Shown here: piece by piece, positions 16,393 to 25,364 of the stretch
Numbering within the stretch: position 1 is the first letter of the stretch
How the letters are laid out: each line of letters begins with the position of its first letter
Assembly: GCA_949505625.1 (NCBI GenBank)
Contig: CATBQD010000003.1
Span: 1 to 64,000, forward strand
DNA: 64,000 nt
Source: an uncultured Bacilli bacterium
GTDB taxonomy: Bacteria; Bacillota_I; Bacilli_A; RF39; UBA660
Reading direction: 5' to 3'
Notes under the pieces: model-generated
Database searches by the model: none
The model's input: the letters and a program-made list of their open reading frames with translations, nothing else
Told to the model about the DNA's origin: nothing
Made by a program: the position numbers and the translations under genes

Positions 16393-17115
16393 ATGAAAAA
16401 TTTAAATGAATTTAATCAATATAGAATAGAAAATAGATTTGGATTTTTAGGAAATGAGAGAGTAGGTCAATTTTTTATTCCGATGCGTGGAGTCATATAT
16501 CAGGTAGTTGCAACAACGGGAGAAGGATGGGATCACGTTAGTGTCAGTATTCTCTATGGAAAAGAAGGAAAAAGACAGGCTAGAATTCCTAGTTATGAAG
16601 AAATGCAAATCGTAAAAGATATGTTTTTTAAGAAAGATGAACCAGTTATAGAAATTCATCCAAAAAAAGCAGACTATGTAAATCAAAATGAATATGTATT
16701 GCATTTATGGAGACCTTTAAATTCTAATTTACCACTTCCACCAGAAGTTTCTGATTTTAAGCCTTATGATGTTATTGGAACAAAGAAACCAGAAATTTCT
16801 TTGAAAATTGGATGTATTAATACAGAAGGTTGGGAAAGCTATGAAGTTCAAGTTATGAAAAATGGAAAACCGATGAAGCGTTTTCCAAGTTGGAATGAAA
16901 TGTGTGAGGTAAAACAAAAGATTTGTGGAGAAGATATAGTTGCTTTTCAATATCGAATTCCAAATGGAGTAAATAACTATGCAGTAAGATTATGGGTACC
17001 TCCAAAAGAATTAATAATACCTCTTCCAGATTCTTTATTAGTTGGGATTAGAAATGAGGAAGATGCAAAAAGATTAGCTAAAAAATTAATGGGATCATTT
17101 ATAAAATTTGTATAA
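16393..17115 (+). CDS. internally duplicated DUF7694-like protein
   Basis: 240 residues made of two related halves. Half one: GEGWDHVSVSI, RIPSYEEMQIVKDMFF, VNQNEYVLHLWRPLNSNLPLPP. Half two: TEGWESYEVQV, RFPSWNEMCEVKQKI, NGVNNYAVRLWVPPKELIIPLPD. Single-domain versions with W..M..VK..FF and HLWRP occur in phages and gut Firmicutes (recall; DUF7694-like). Function unknown. No signal peptide. Half one keeps the phage-like HPKKADYVN stretch, while half two has diverged there. Confidence 0.65.
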   Translation: MKNLNEFNQYRIENRFGFLGNERVGQFFIPMRGVIYQVVATTGEGWDHVSVSILYGKEGKRQARIPSYEEMQIVKDMFFKKDEPVIEIHPKKADYVNQNEYVLHLWRPLNSNLPLPPEVSDFKPYDVIGTKKPEISLKIGCINTEGWESYEVQVMKNGKPMKRFPSWNEMCEVKQKICGEDIVAFQYRIPNGVNNYAVRLWVPPKELIIPLPDSLLVGIRNEEDAKRLAKKLMGSFIKFV

Positions 17116-17119
17116 AATT

Positions 17120-17143
17120 AAGTAGCATTTTATGCTACTTTTT
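17120..17143. terminator. bidirectional terminator
   Basis: AAGTAGCAT / ATGCTACTT with a 3-nt loop and T tail on plus. It separates the duplicated-domain gene from the minus-strand PBP gene. Confidence 0.8.
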
Positions 17144-17191
17144 AATGTAAAAAATATAAATAATATTTGTATTTTAAATGTAAAAGAATAT

Positions 17192-19141
17192 TCATTCTTC
17201 CACTTTTATAGTTGGAATAGCGGCATCCAAAGTCCCTTCTTCGTAGCTAGGTTCAGTTCCTTTGATGTAATAAAGCATTTTTTTCTTCGAAGTCTCTTCA
17301 GTAGCTAGCGATCCATTGATTGGATCAATAAATGCGCCTACTACATTTTTGGGCATTTCATACCAATAATCTTGTTCATTACCAAGATATTCTTCTACAG
17401 TATCAACCCAAATATTTTTGTTGATTGTTCCATCATTAATATCACTAGTACGGTTGTCATCATATCCGTTCCAAATCCCCATTAATATTTTTTTATTATA
17501 TCCAAAAATCCAATGATCTGTTTCAGTTGTACCAGTTTTTATTGCATACTTTTTACTGATTTTAGGAGCTATACTAATGCATGTAGGATAATTATAATCA
17601 ATAAATTCTTTGGCATAAGTATTCGTAAGCATCTCATTTAGTACATAAACAATACTTTTATTTAATACCTGTTCTTTATCTTCTTTTTTTTCATATAATA
17701 CGTTACCATTAGCATCTTCTACTTTTCTAATAAAATAAGGTTCGATTTTATATCCCTCATTTGCAAAAGTCATGTAGCCTTCCATCATTTCCATAATGCC
17801 AATTTCTTCGCTTCCTAGGGCAAGTGATGGAATAGCTCCTAAAGAAGATGATATTCCAACTCTTTTTGCTGTTTCCACAAGTGTATCTTCACCTAAAAAA
17901 AGATGAGTTTTAACTGCATAAATGTTATCAGAATAAGAAAGAGCAGCGGCCATACTAATTGGTTTATTCGGATAGTTGTCTGCATAATTTTTAGGACTAT
18001 AAGTTTTATTCTCCGCAAATGTAAAGGTTGTTTTTTCACTTGTAAAAGTAGTAGAAGGTGTAAATCCATTTTCTAAAGCAGAATAGTATAAAAATGGTTT
18101 CATTGTAGAACCAACTTGCCTTTTTGAAGAAATAGCTCGATTAAACTGACTTTTTGAATAATCTGTTCCACCTGCTAAAGCAATTACTTTTCCACTTTCT
18201 GGCTCTATCATAACAGAAGAAATTTGTAATTCTGTATCTACCATATGTTTTTTTATATTATTTTCCATGATTTCTTGAGCATTTAAATCTAAATTGGTAT
18301 AAATTCTAAGTCCACCAGTTTCTAAAAAGGAACTAGGAATTGCATGAATTGATTTTAATTCTTCAATTACTGCATCTTGATAATAAGTAAGTGTTGAAAG
18401 ATTATGTTGTGATTTTGTCCCATTATATGTTAAATTAATTTTAAAAGCTTCATCAGCTTCTTCTTCTTTGATGTATTTATTTTTAACCATAGAATTTAAA
18501 ATTAATTTTTGCCTATTTTTAGAAGCTTCTTCATTTACTAGTGGCGAATACACAGATGGCCATTTTGGAATACCAGCTAAAATAGTTGCCTCTGCAAGAG
18601 TTAGATCTTTTGCACTTTTATTAAAGTAATATTTAGATGCATTTTCAATTCCAAAAATTCCCCCATAGTTAATCGTGTTTAAATAACCTTCAAGGATTTG
18701 ATCTTTACTATACTGTGATTCTAATCTAATAGTAAGCCAAGCTTCATCAATTTTTCGATTCCAAGTTTTTCCAAAATCTAAAAATAGGTTTTTGGCATAT
18801 TGTTGTGTAATAGTAGAAGCACCTTGCAATGTTTTTCCGCTTTTTAAATTGATATACATAGCTTTTGCGATCCTAAGAAAATCAAAACCTTGATGTTTAT
18901 AGAAATTTTTATCTTCGATAGAAATAGTTGCATTAATTAAATACGGAGAAATTTCATCTAGGCTAACCCATTCTTTGCTGTTTCCATTTGACACTAAATT
19001 ATTCTCCTTATCATATAAATAGTAAGAGTTGGCGGAATCAATTGGTAATTTGGGAGTGAAACGGGCATAGACATAAATACCAACATAACTTAAAAAAAGT
19101 AGTAAGCTACATATCAAGAAAAATCGTATCCATCTTTTCAA
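17192..19141 (-). CDS. class A penicillin-binding protein
   Basis: About 649 residues. N-terminal TM anchor; GT51 transglycosylase with EDKNFYKHQGFD (catalytic Glu), GASTITQQYAKNLFLD and YLNTINYGGIFGIENAS. The transpeptidase has GSTMKPF (active-site Ser of SxxK), SDN (SxN) and KTGTT (KTG). It polymerises and cross-links peptidoglycan at the membrane surface. The TTG at 19141 is preferred because GGAG stands 8 bases upstream; a GTG at 19150 overlaps that ribosome-binding site. Closest to PbpF/PBP1a-type enzymes; the exact subtype is uncertain. Confidence 0.94.
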   Translation of the reverse strand: MKRWIRFFLICSLLLFLSYVGIYVYARFTPKLPIDSANSYYLYDKENNLVSNGNSKEWVSLDEISPYLINATISIEDKNFYKHQGFDFLRIAKAMYINLKSGKTLQGASTITQQYAKNLFLDFGKTWNRKIDEAWLTIRLESQYSKDQILEGYLNTINYGGIFGIENASKYYFNKSAKDLTLAEATILAGIPKWPSVYSPLVNEEASKNRQKLILNSMVKNKYIKEEEADEAFKINLTYNGTKSQHNLSTLTYYQDAVIEELKSIHAIPSSFLETGGLRIYTNLDLNAQEIMENNIKKHMVDTELQISSVMIEPESGKVIALAGGTDYSKSQFNRAISSKRQVGSTMKPFLYYSALENGFTPSTTFTSEKTTFTFAENKTYSPKNYADNYPNKPISMAAALSYSDNIYAVKTHLFLGEDTLVETAKRVGISSSLGAIPSLALGSEEIGIMEMMEGYMTFANEGYKIEPYFIRKVEDANGNVLYEKKEDKEQVLNKSIVYVLNEMLTNTYAKEFIDYNYPTCISIAPKISKKYAIKTGTTETDHWIFGYNKKILMGIWNGYDDNRTSDINDGTINKNIWVDTVEEYLGNEQDYWYEMPKNVVGAFIDPINGSLATEETSKKKMLYYIKGTEPSYEEGTLDAAIPTIKVEE

Positions 19142-19298
19142 GAATATCACTCCGTTCTGTTTTTAGTATTGAACAAATTGGAAAAAATATAACAGTATAC
19201 TTTAAAATTTCGTGAAAACTGAAAAATTTGATACTTTTTAATGCAATTTTGGAGAATGTATGTTATAATTACTTTCAGTTAAAAAAGGATGGGTTTTT

Positions 19299-19676
19299 AT
19301 GCCAAAAATAAAGGTATTTGTGACATTAAAAAATAAATTGAATAATGAACAAATAAAAAAGACTTATGAGGGTTTTTTAACAAGTGAGAAAATTACTTAT
19401 AAAGAAGAAAATAAAATTGTCACCATATACAGAAATTCTAATACAATAAAAATGATTCGACGATGTGAGGAAAGTTTAATTACATTAAATTTTAAGAAAG
19501 GAGAAACGAAAAAATCAGAATTGAAACCAGCAGGTTTAAATCCAATAGAACTAGAAACTGAAACATTATTATTAGAAAGTAACAATAATCAGATTTATAT
19601 TTGTTATAAAACTAAAATAAAAGAAGAAATCATGGGGGATTATGAATTTTATTTACAGTATGAGGTGGAAGAATGA
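19299..19676 (+). CDS. ywiB: YwiB family protein (DUF1934)
   Basis: 125 residues forming a small calycin-like barrel: KTYEGFLTSEKITYKEEN, NTIKMIRRCEESLITLNF, GDYEFYLQYEVEE. Members sit directly upstream of argS in many Firmicutes, as here (4-base overlap). Function unknown. An extended -10 TGTTATAAT lies at 19261-19269. Confidence 0.82.
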   Translation: MPKIKVFVTLKNKLNNEQIKKTYEGFLTSEKITYKEENKIVTIYRNSNTIKMIRRCEESLITLNFKKGETKKSELKPAGLNPIELETETLLLESNNNQIYICYKTKIKEEIMGDYEFYLQYEVEE

Positions 19677-21283
19677 AAGAATTATTACAAAAACTTATTA
19701 GTGAGGCTTTAAAAAAGCAAGAAATTATAAAAGATTCAAAAGAGATTATAATCGAGATTCCAAAGGAAAGTTCGAATGGGGATTATTCTAGTAATATCGC
19801 GATGCAATTAACAAAAGAATATCATAAAAATCCTAGAGAGATTGCAGAGAGTATAAAACAAAATATTTCTAGTAGTCAAATTGAGAAAATAGAAATTGCT
19901 GGTCCAGGATTTTTAAATTTCTTTGTGAAAAAAGATTATTTATTAGAAAATATTAATATAATACTAAAAGAAAAAGAGAATTATGGAAGAAGCAATATTG
20001 GAGAAAATAAAAAAATTAATATTGAGTTTGTTAGCGCAAATCCAACTGGTATTTTACATTTAGGTCACGCAAGAGGTGCTAGTTATGGAGATTCGTTATC
20101 TCGCATTTTGTCATTTGCTGGATATGATGTCACAAGAGAATATTATATTAATGATGCTGGAAATCAGATTCACAATTTAGAACTTTCTATTTTGGGTCGT
20201 TATGAGGAAGTTTGCGGAAGACCATCTACGCTTCCAGAAGATGGATATCATGGAAAAGAAATTATAGAGATAGCAGAAAAGTTAAAAAAAGAGTATGGAG
20301 AAAATGGAATTGATAATGAAGTTGTAAAACAAAAGGGTCTAGATTATTTACTTGGAAATATCAAAAATGATTTGGATAATTTTCGTGTTTCATTTGATGT
20401 TTGGAGTAGTGAGAAGAGTATTTATGAACGTGGACTTGTAGAACAAGTTAAGAATGATTTAATTAAAAATGGATATACTTATGAAAGTGATGGAGCCTTG
20501 TGGATAAAAACAACTCTCTTTGGAGATGAAAAAGATCGTGTTATTGTAAAAGCGGATGGAACAAATACATATTTGCTTCCAGATATTGCTTATCATAAAG
20601 ATAAATACAGTAGGGGCTATGATAAATTAATTGATGTGTTTGGAGCTGATCACCATGGTTATATGGCAAGATTAAAAGGCGCAATTGCCATGTTTGGAGA
20701 AGATCCAGAAAAACTCGATATTGAAATTTTACAAATGGTACGTTTAGTAAGAGGTAAAGAAGAAATAAAAATGAGCAAAAGAACTGGAAATGCAGTTACA
20801 ATTAATGAGCTTGTAGAAGAAGTTGGGCTAAATGCGACAAGATATTTCTTTGCGGCGCGTTCTATTGATACACAAATGGATTTTGATTTGGAATTAGCTA
20901 CAAAGCAAAGCAATGACAATCCAGTTTATTATGTAGAATATGCTCATGCAAGAATCTGTTCTATTTTATGTGATTACAAAGCAGAAAAAGAGGAAATAGA
21001 GAAATATGAAACAATTACCTCTTCTTATGCAATGGAATTACTTGCTTCTATGTATGAATTTGGAAATATTGTAGAAATGGCGGCAAAGAAAAGAGCTCCT
21101 CATATGATTGTAAATTATGTTTATGAGTTAGCAACTTTATTTCATTCTTTTTATGCACATGAAAAAATTCTTTCAGAAGACATACAATATACAAATGAAA
21201 GAATTCATATGATAGAGGCGACTTTAATTGTGATTAGAAATGCTTTAGCTTTAATTGGGGTTGAAGCCAGAAATAAAATGTAG
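19673..21283 (+). CDS. argS: arginyl-tRNA synthetase
   Basis: 536 residues. N-terminal Arg-specific add-1 domain, then HLGHARGASYGD (HIGH motif, ~129-132), VFGADHHGYMARLK, KMSKRTGNAVT (KMSKS motif, ~366-370) and a C-terminal DALR anticodon-binding domain (YYVEYAHARICSIL ... MIEATLIVIRNALALIGVEARNKM-type tail). It charges tRNA-Arg. It overlaps ywiB by 4 bases and is followed 11 bases later by rpoE. Confidence 0.96.
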   Translation: MKELLQKLISEALKKQEIIKDSKEIIIEIPKESSNGDYSSNIAMQLTKEYHKNPREIAESIKQNISSSQIEKIEIAGPGFLNFFVKKDYLLENINIILKEKENYGRSNIGENKKINIEFVSANPTGILHLGHARGASYGDSLSRILSFAGYDVTREYYINDAGNQIHNLELSILGRYEEVCGRPSTLPEDGYHGKEIIEIAEKLKKEYGENGIDNEVVKQKGLDYLLGNIKNDLDNFRVSFDVWSSEKSIYERGLVEQVKNDLIKNGYTYESDGALWIKTTLFGDEKDRVIVKADGTNTYLLPDIAYHKDKYSRGYDKLIDVFGADHHGYMARLKGAIAMFGEDPEKLDIEILQMVRLVRGKEEIKMSKRTGNAVTINELVEEVGLNATRYFFAARSIDTQMDFDLELATKQSNDNPVYYVEYAHARICSILCDYKAEKEEIEKYETITSSYAMELLASMYEFGNIVEMAAKKRAPHMIVNYVYELATLFHSFYAHEKILSEDIQYTNERIHMIEATLIVIRNALALIGVEARNKM

Positions 21284-21294
21284 GAGGACCTGTT

Positions 21295-21747
21295 ATGAAA
21301 TTAAAAGATATGCCAAGAGCAGAATTAGAAATATTATCATATACTGATTTAACTTATATGTTATTAAAGGAAAATAAAAAACCAATGAATACACCAAGTA
21401 TTTTTAAAGAAATCTGTAATTTATTAGGATATACAGATGAAGAATATGCGAGTCGTATTGGAGATTATTATACATCTCTTACAATTGATAAACGATTTGT
21501 TTTACTTGATAATGCTGAATGGGATGTTAGGGATCATCACTCTGTAGAATTAGTTTTAGATGAAGAAGATGATGAAGATTCTGTAGAAGAAGAGACTGAA
21601 GAAGATGATGAAGATTCTGTAGAAGAGGAAACTGAAGAAGATGATATCGATGCAATTATCGAAGACGATGATTTAGATGATGGTGATGATGATTTAGAAG
21701 ATTTATCTTTAGTAGATGAAGATGATATGGAAGAAGAAAGTGAATAA
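21295..21747 (+). CDS. rpoE: RNA polymerase delta subunit
   Basis: 150 residues. The N-terminal ~80 residues form the HARE-HTH domain (MPRAELEILSYTDLTYMLL, IFKEICNLLGYTDEEYASRIGDYYTSLTIDKRFV). The rest is the family's highly acidic disordered tail (Glu/Asp runs). Delta boosts RNA polymerase recycling and promoter selectivity. The tail contains an exact 12-residue tandem duplication (DDEDSVEEETEE twice). AGGAGG-type ribosome-binding site; downstream of argS as in other Bacilli. Confidence 0.92.
   Translation: MKLKDMPRAELEILSYTDLTYMLLKENKKPMNTPSIFKEICNLLGYTDEEYASRIGDYYTSLTIDKRFVLLDNAEWDVRDHHSVELVLDEEDDEDSVEEETEEDDEDSVEEETEEDDIDAIIEDDDLDDGDDDLEDLSLVDEDDMEEESE
21568..21639 (+). repeat. 36-bp tandem duplication in rpoE
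   Basis: Two near-identical 36-bp units encoding DDEDSVEEETEE in the acidic tail of the delta subunit. The second copy differs only at third positions in GAGGAAACT. Confidence 0.9.
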
Positions 21748-21806
21748 CTCTCTTTTTTCTATGTTATAAGATGATATAATAATAAAAAAAGTAGGCTGAT
21801 ATTTAT

Positions 21807-22400
21807 ATGAAAATAGGAATTGATATCGATAATACATTAACAGATATTGAAGATGAATTAATAGAAAAGGCGAAAAGTTACGCTTATGAATTAGGTAAGA
21901 ATATTGATATTAATAATGAACCAATTACTGATATTACAAATGATGGCAATATATACCAAAAGATGTTTGGTTTTAATGATGATGAGCTAAAATATTTTTT
22001 AGGACCAATTCAGGAAAGTATTACAAAAAAAGCAGTTCCTAGAGAAAATGTAGTAAAAATTGTGAATCAATTACATCTTGATGGTCATTTTATTTATATT
22101 ATTACAGCAAGAGATTTTCAGTTTCATAAGAATCCCTATGAACAGAGTAAAGAGTGGTTAAATGAGAATCATATTTATTTTGATCAATTGATTGTAAATG
22201 CTAGAAATAAAGGAAAGGTTTGCGTAGAGCATAAGATAGATTTATTAATTGATGATAATGTTAACAATTGTATAGACGCAAGTCAATATGGAATAGATAC
22301 AATAGTATTTGGAAATAAAAAATATGATAATTTTAAAAATTATTACAAATGGATAGAAATATATGAGTATATAACAAAAATTAAAAATTCAAAAATTTAA
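21807..22400 (+). CDS. 5'(3')-deoxyribonucleotidase-like HAD protein
   Basis: 197 residues. Catalytic DIDNTLTD at the N-terminus (DxDxT), Thr in YIITARDFQ (~100) and a DDN motif (LLIDDNVNNC) near 150 fit the NT5C/YqfW HAD family, which removes phosphate from nucleotides. The start follows a weak site (GGCTGAT). The next two genes, Nudix and 2H, also handle nucleotides, so a nucleotide clean-up cluster is inferred. Confidence 0.8.
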   Translation: MKIGIDIDNTLTDIEDELIEKAKSYAYELGKNIDINNEPITDITNDGNIYQKMFGFNDDELKYFLGPIQESITKKAVPRENVVKIVNQLHLDGHFIYIITARDFQFHKNPYEQSKEWLNENHIYFDQLIVNARNKGKVCVEHKIDLLIDDNVNNCIDASQYGIDTIVFGNKKYDNFKNYYKWIEIYEYITKIKNSKI

Positions 22401-22447
22401 GTATTTTTAGAATAAGTAATTATGAATCAATATAGAGGTGTAAGAAT

Positions 22448-22909
22448 ATGAAGTATTTTGGAGAAAAATTAGAAAACATAAATTATAAAAAAAGGCCAGG
22501 AGCATATGTGATTTTAAAAAGAAAGGAAGATAATAAAATTGGGATTGTAACAGATGGAAAAGACAATTTTTATTTAGGAGGCGGAATAGAAAAAGACGAA
22601 ACCATATTATCCGCTTTAGAAAGAGAAATCTTAGAAGAAGCAGGATATCATATTAAAAATATAGAATTATTTGATATTGTTGGCTCGTATTTATATTCTA
22701 AGACACATGGTTATTTAGAAGTGATTGCAAATGTATATATTGCTGATTTTGATAAAAAAATTTCTAATCCAATAGAATTAGATCACGTTGTATTATGGGT
22801 GAATCCCAAATCCTATATTGGAAAAATGTGTAGAGAATGGCAAGAATATATACTAAAAAAATATATCGATAAGATTCAACAAAATGGGTTTGGTGATAAT
22901 CATGTCTAG
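22448..22909 (+). CDS. Nudix hydrolase
   Basis: 153 residues. A full Nudix box is present: G in GGGIEKDE, then ETILSALEREILEEAGY, matching Gx5Ex7REUxEExGU. Nudix enzymes cleave nucleoside diphosphates linked to another group; the substrate cannot be deduced. GAGGTG ribosome-binding site. The last 8 bases overlap the next gene. Confidence 0.92.
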   Translation: MKYFGEKLENINYKKRPGAYVILKRKEDNKIGIVTDGKDNFYLGGGIEKDETILSALEREILEEAGYHIKNIELFDIVGSYLYSKTHGYLEVIANVYIADFDKKISNPIELDHVVLWVNPKSYIGKMCREWQEYILKKYIDKIQQNGFGDNHV

Positions 22910-23435
22910 AATAACATTGATTACTTTTTCAGAACAAAAAGAATTAAATAATCTTTTAAAAAATATAAATATAGAAATGTGTAAAGTGCCATATGGAATT
23001 GATGATAAAAATCGTTTTAAAATAGATAATTTACCATTTCATTTTACTATATTTGCAACAGATAAGAAAAATGAGAGAGAGCTATTGCAAATGCTTCAAA
23101 ATGTTAGTATAAGTTCTTTTATATTAAAAATTAATCGACTCGAAATTATGCCTGGAAGAAATAATAGCTTTATTTTATATTTTGGAATAGAAGAAAGTAA
23201 AGAATTAAAGGAATTACAAAGATATTTTTATGAGTATTTTGGCGAAGAAAAATATAATCCAGAAACCTTTTTATTCCATATGACTTTACATATTGATTAT
23301 AATTATGAACTGATTCAAGAACTTTATAAAACTATTTCTGTTTCTTTTCAGCCCTTTATAATTGAAGTAAACGATTTGGCTTTATTTGATTATCCAGGAG
23401 AAATGATTCAAAGATTTGAACTGAAAAAAGAATAA
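22902..23435 (+). CDS. 2H phosphoesterase (2'-5' RNA ligase-like)
   Basis: 177 residues from the ATG at 22902 with TTGGTGATAAT as ribosome-binding site (a longer start at 22884 lacks one). Two HxT motifs, FHFTIF (~45) and FHMTLHI (~130), are the paired catalytic signatures of the 2H superfamily, which includes the ligase/cyclic phosphodiesterase enzymes. The RNA or nucleotide substrate is unknown. Translationally coupled to the Nudix gene. Confidence 0.82.
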   Translation: MSRITLITFSEQKELNNLLKNINIEMCKVPYGIDDKNRFKIDNLPFHFTIFATDKKNERELLQMLQNVSISSFILKINRLEIMPGRNNSFILYFGIEESKELKELQRYFYEYFGEEKYNPETFLFHMTLHIDYNYELIQELYKTISVSFQPFIIEVNDLALFDYPGEMIQRFELKKE

Positions 23436-23531
23436 ACTATTTGATCAATTATTATTGATTTTGCTATAATTTATTTGCGTAATAGAATAAAATATAGTAT
23501 AATTCTTATGTTATAGAAAGAGGCGAATACT

Positions 23532-24590
23532 ATGATAGAAAGACTTATGGCGATTGAAGAACGATATAATGCTTTAACGAATGAGTTAATGAAACCAGAA
23601 GTTATTTCCAATATAAAACAAACGTTAGCCTTAACACGTGAGCAAGCATCTTTAAAAGATGCCTATGAAGCATATCAACAATATAAAACATTGATCAGTG
23701 ATTTAGAAGCTGCTAAAGAAATGAGTAAAGATCCTGAATTAGGGGAATTTGCCAAAGAAGAACAAGCATCGTTAGAAGAGGCATTACAAAAGTTAAATGC
23801 AGAAATAGAGATTTTATTATTACCAAAAGATGAAAATGATGGAAAGAATGTAATTGTAGAAATTCGAGGAGCAGCAGGCGGAGATGAAGCAAATATTTTT
23901 GCTGGAGACCTATATAGAATGTATATAAAATATGCTGAAAAATTAGGTTTTAAAGTAGAAGTATTAAATTCAGAAGATTCTGAAGCAGGTGGATTTTCTC
24001 AAATTGAATTTATGGTAAAAGGAGAAAATGTTTATTCTAAATTAAAATATGAAAGTGGAGCACACCGTGTTCAAAGAGTTCCAGAAACAGAAACGCAAGG
24101 AAGAGTACATACTTCAACAGCAACAGTTTTAGTAATGCCAGAAGCAGAAGAAGTCGATTTTGAACTTGATATGAGTGAAGTAAGAGTTGATATTACAAGA
24201 AGTAGTGGTTGTGGTGGCCAAGGCGTTAATACAACCGATAGTGCCGTTAGACTTACTCATATTCCAACAGGATTGGTTGTTTATTCTCAAACAGAAAGAA
24301 GTCAAATTAAAAATAAAGAAAAAGCAATTAAAATTTTACAAACAAGACTTTATGATTTAAAATTAAGGGAACAAGAACAAGAAATCGGTGCTGAAAGAAG
24401 AAGTAAAATAGGAACTGGGGACCGTTCTGAAAAAATTAGAACTTATAATTATCCTCAAAATCGTGTAACAGACCATAGAATTGGTTATACAACAAATTCT
24501 TTAGACCGTGTTATGGATGGAGATTTAGATAAAATTATCGAAGCATTAATTACAGAAGACCAGGCCAGAAAATTAAAGGAGGGAAATTAG
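23532..24590 (+). CDS. prfA: peptide chain release factor 1
   Basis: 352 residues. Discriminator PETETQG (PxT-type), VRVDITRSSGCGGQGVNT with catalytic GGQ (~228-230), and the C-terminal YNYPQNRVTDHRIGYT typical of RF1. Releases peptides at UAA and UAG. Adjacent to prmC, which methylates the GGQ Gln. GAGGCG ribosome-binding site. No frameshift, unlike prfB. Confidence 0.97.
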   Translation: MIERLMAIEERYNALTNELMKPEVISNIKQTLALTREQASLKDAYEAYQQYKTLISDLEAAKEMSKDPELGEFAKEEQASLEEALQKLNAEIEILLLPKDENDGKNVIVEIRGAAGGDEANIFAGDLYRMYIKYAEKLGFKVEVLNSEDSEAGGFSQIEFMVKGENVYSKLKYESGAHRVQRVPETETQGRVHTSTATVLVMPEAEEVDFELDMSEVRVDITRSSGCGGQGVNTTDSAVRLTHIPTGLVVYSQTERSQIKNKEKAIKILQTRLYDLKLREQEQEIGAERRSKIGTGDRSEKIRTYNYPQNRVTDHRIGYTTNSLDRVMDGDLDKIIEALITEDQARKLKEGN

Positions 24591-24625
24591 CTTAAAGTAT
24601 TTAATAGTCTTTAAGCTATTTTTTT
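24588..24625 (+). terminator. terminator or attenuator between prfA and prmC
   Basis: TAGCTTAAAG / CTTTAAGCTA, 10-bp stem with an 11-nt loop, then seven T. It starts at the prfA stop codon and ends three bases before the prmC ATG, so prmC expression must depend on read-through. Confidence 0.85.
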
Positions 24626-24628
24626 AGA

Positions 24629-25339
24629 ATGACAGAATTAGAGTATTTAAAAAAGTATTATCATGGTGATATGATTGAAGCCCTAGAAAGGCTAAAAAAT
24701 GGAGAACCTGTTCAATATATTGTTGGAAATGTAGAGTTTTATGGATATCTATTTGATGTGAATAAAGATGTTTTAATTCCACGATTTGAAACTGAAGAAT
24801 TGGTAGAAAAAGTAGTTAAAGCGTGTAAAAGAATGTTTGCTTCTAAAATTGATATTGTAGATATTGGTACAGGTAGTGGTTGTATCGCTATTACGTTAAA
24901 AAAAGAATTAGATAGTAATGTAGATGCTATTGATATATCAAAAAAAGCTTTGGAAGTTGCTAAAAAAAATGCAGGAAATAATAAAGTGGATATTCAATTT
25001 TTAGAAGGAAATTTATTAGAACCTTTAACAAAAAAGTATGATGTTTTGATTAGTAATCCACCATATATTGATAGAGAAGAAGAAATTATGGACATTGTAA
25101 AGAATAATGAGCCAGAAGTTGCTCTTTATGCAGACCATCATGGGTTAGCCTGCTATGAAGAAATATTAAAAAATGCAAATAAAGTAATGAAAGAAAAATG
25201 TCTGTTGGCTTTTGAAATTGGAATGACTCAGGGAGATTATTTAAAAGAATATGCAAAAAAATATTTTCCTACAGCTAATATTACTGTTCAAAAAGATTTA
25301 CAAAATAGAGATAGATTTTTATGGATAGAGCGGTTATAA
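24629..25339 (+). CDS. prmC: release factor glutamine methyltransferase PrmC
   Basis: 236 residues. SAM site DIGTGSGCIAI (~90-100) and the diagnostic NPPYI of the HemK/PrmC family (~138-142); GEPVQYIVG and VLIPRFETEELVE mark the N-terminal boundary. It methylates the GGQ glutamine of RF1/RF2 and follows prfA. The N-terminal helical domain is short (about 40 residues before the PVQYI block, against ~80 in typical PrmC). No Shine-Dalgarno is next to the ATG. Confidence 0.92.
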   Translation: MTELEYLKKYYHGDMIEALERLKNGEPVQYIVGNVEFYGYLFDVNKDVLIPRFETEELVEKVVKACKRMFASKIDIVDIGTGSGCIAITLKKELDSNVDAIDISKKALEVAKKNAGNNKVDIQFLEGNLLEPLTKKYDVLISNPPYIDREEEIMDIVKNNEPEVALYADHHGLACYEEILKNANKVMKEKCLLAFEIGMTQGDYLKEYAKKYFPTANITVQKDLQNRDRFLWIERL

Positions 25340-25364
25340 TGATAGTAATGAAAGGATATGTAAA

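Noticed and set aside
21748-21780. Terminator after rpoE
   Set aside because: Only a weak imperfect stem before the T-run; not supported.
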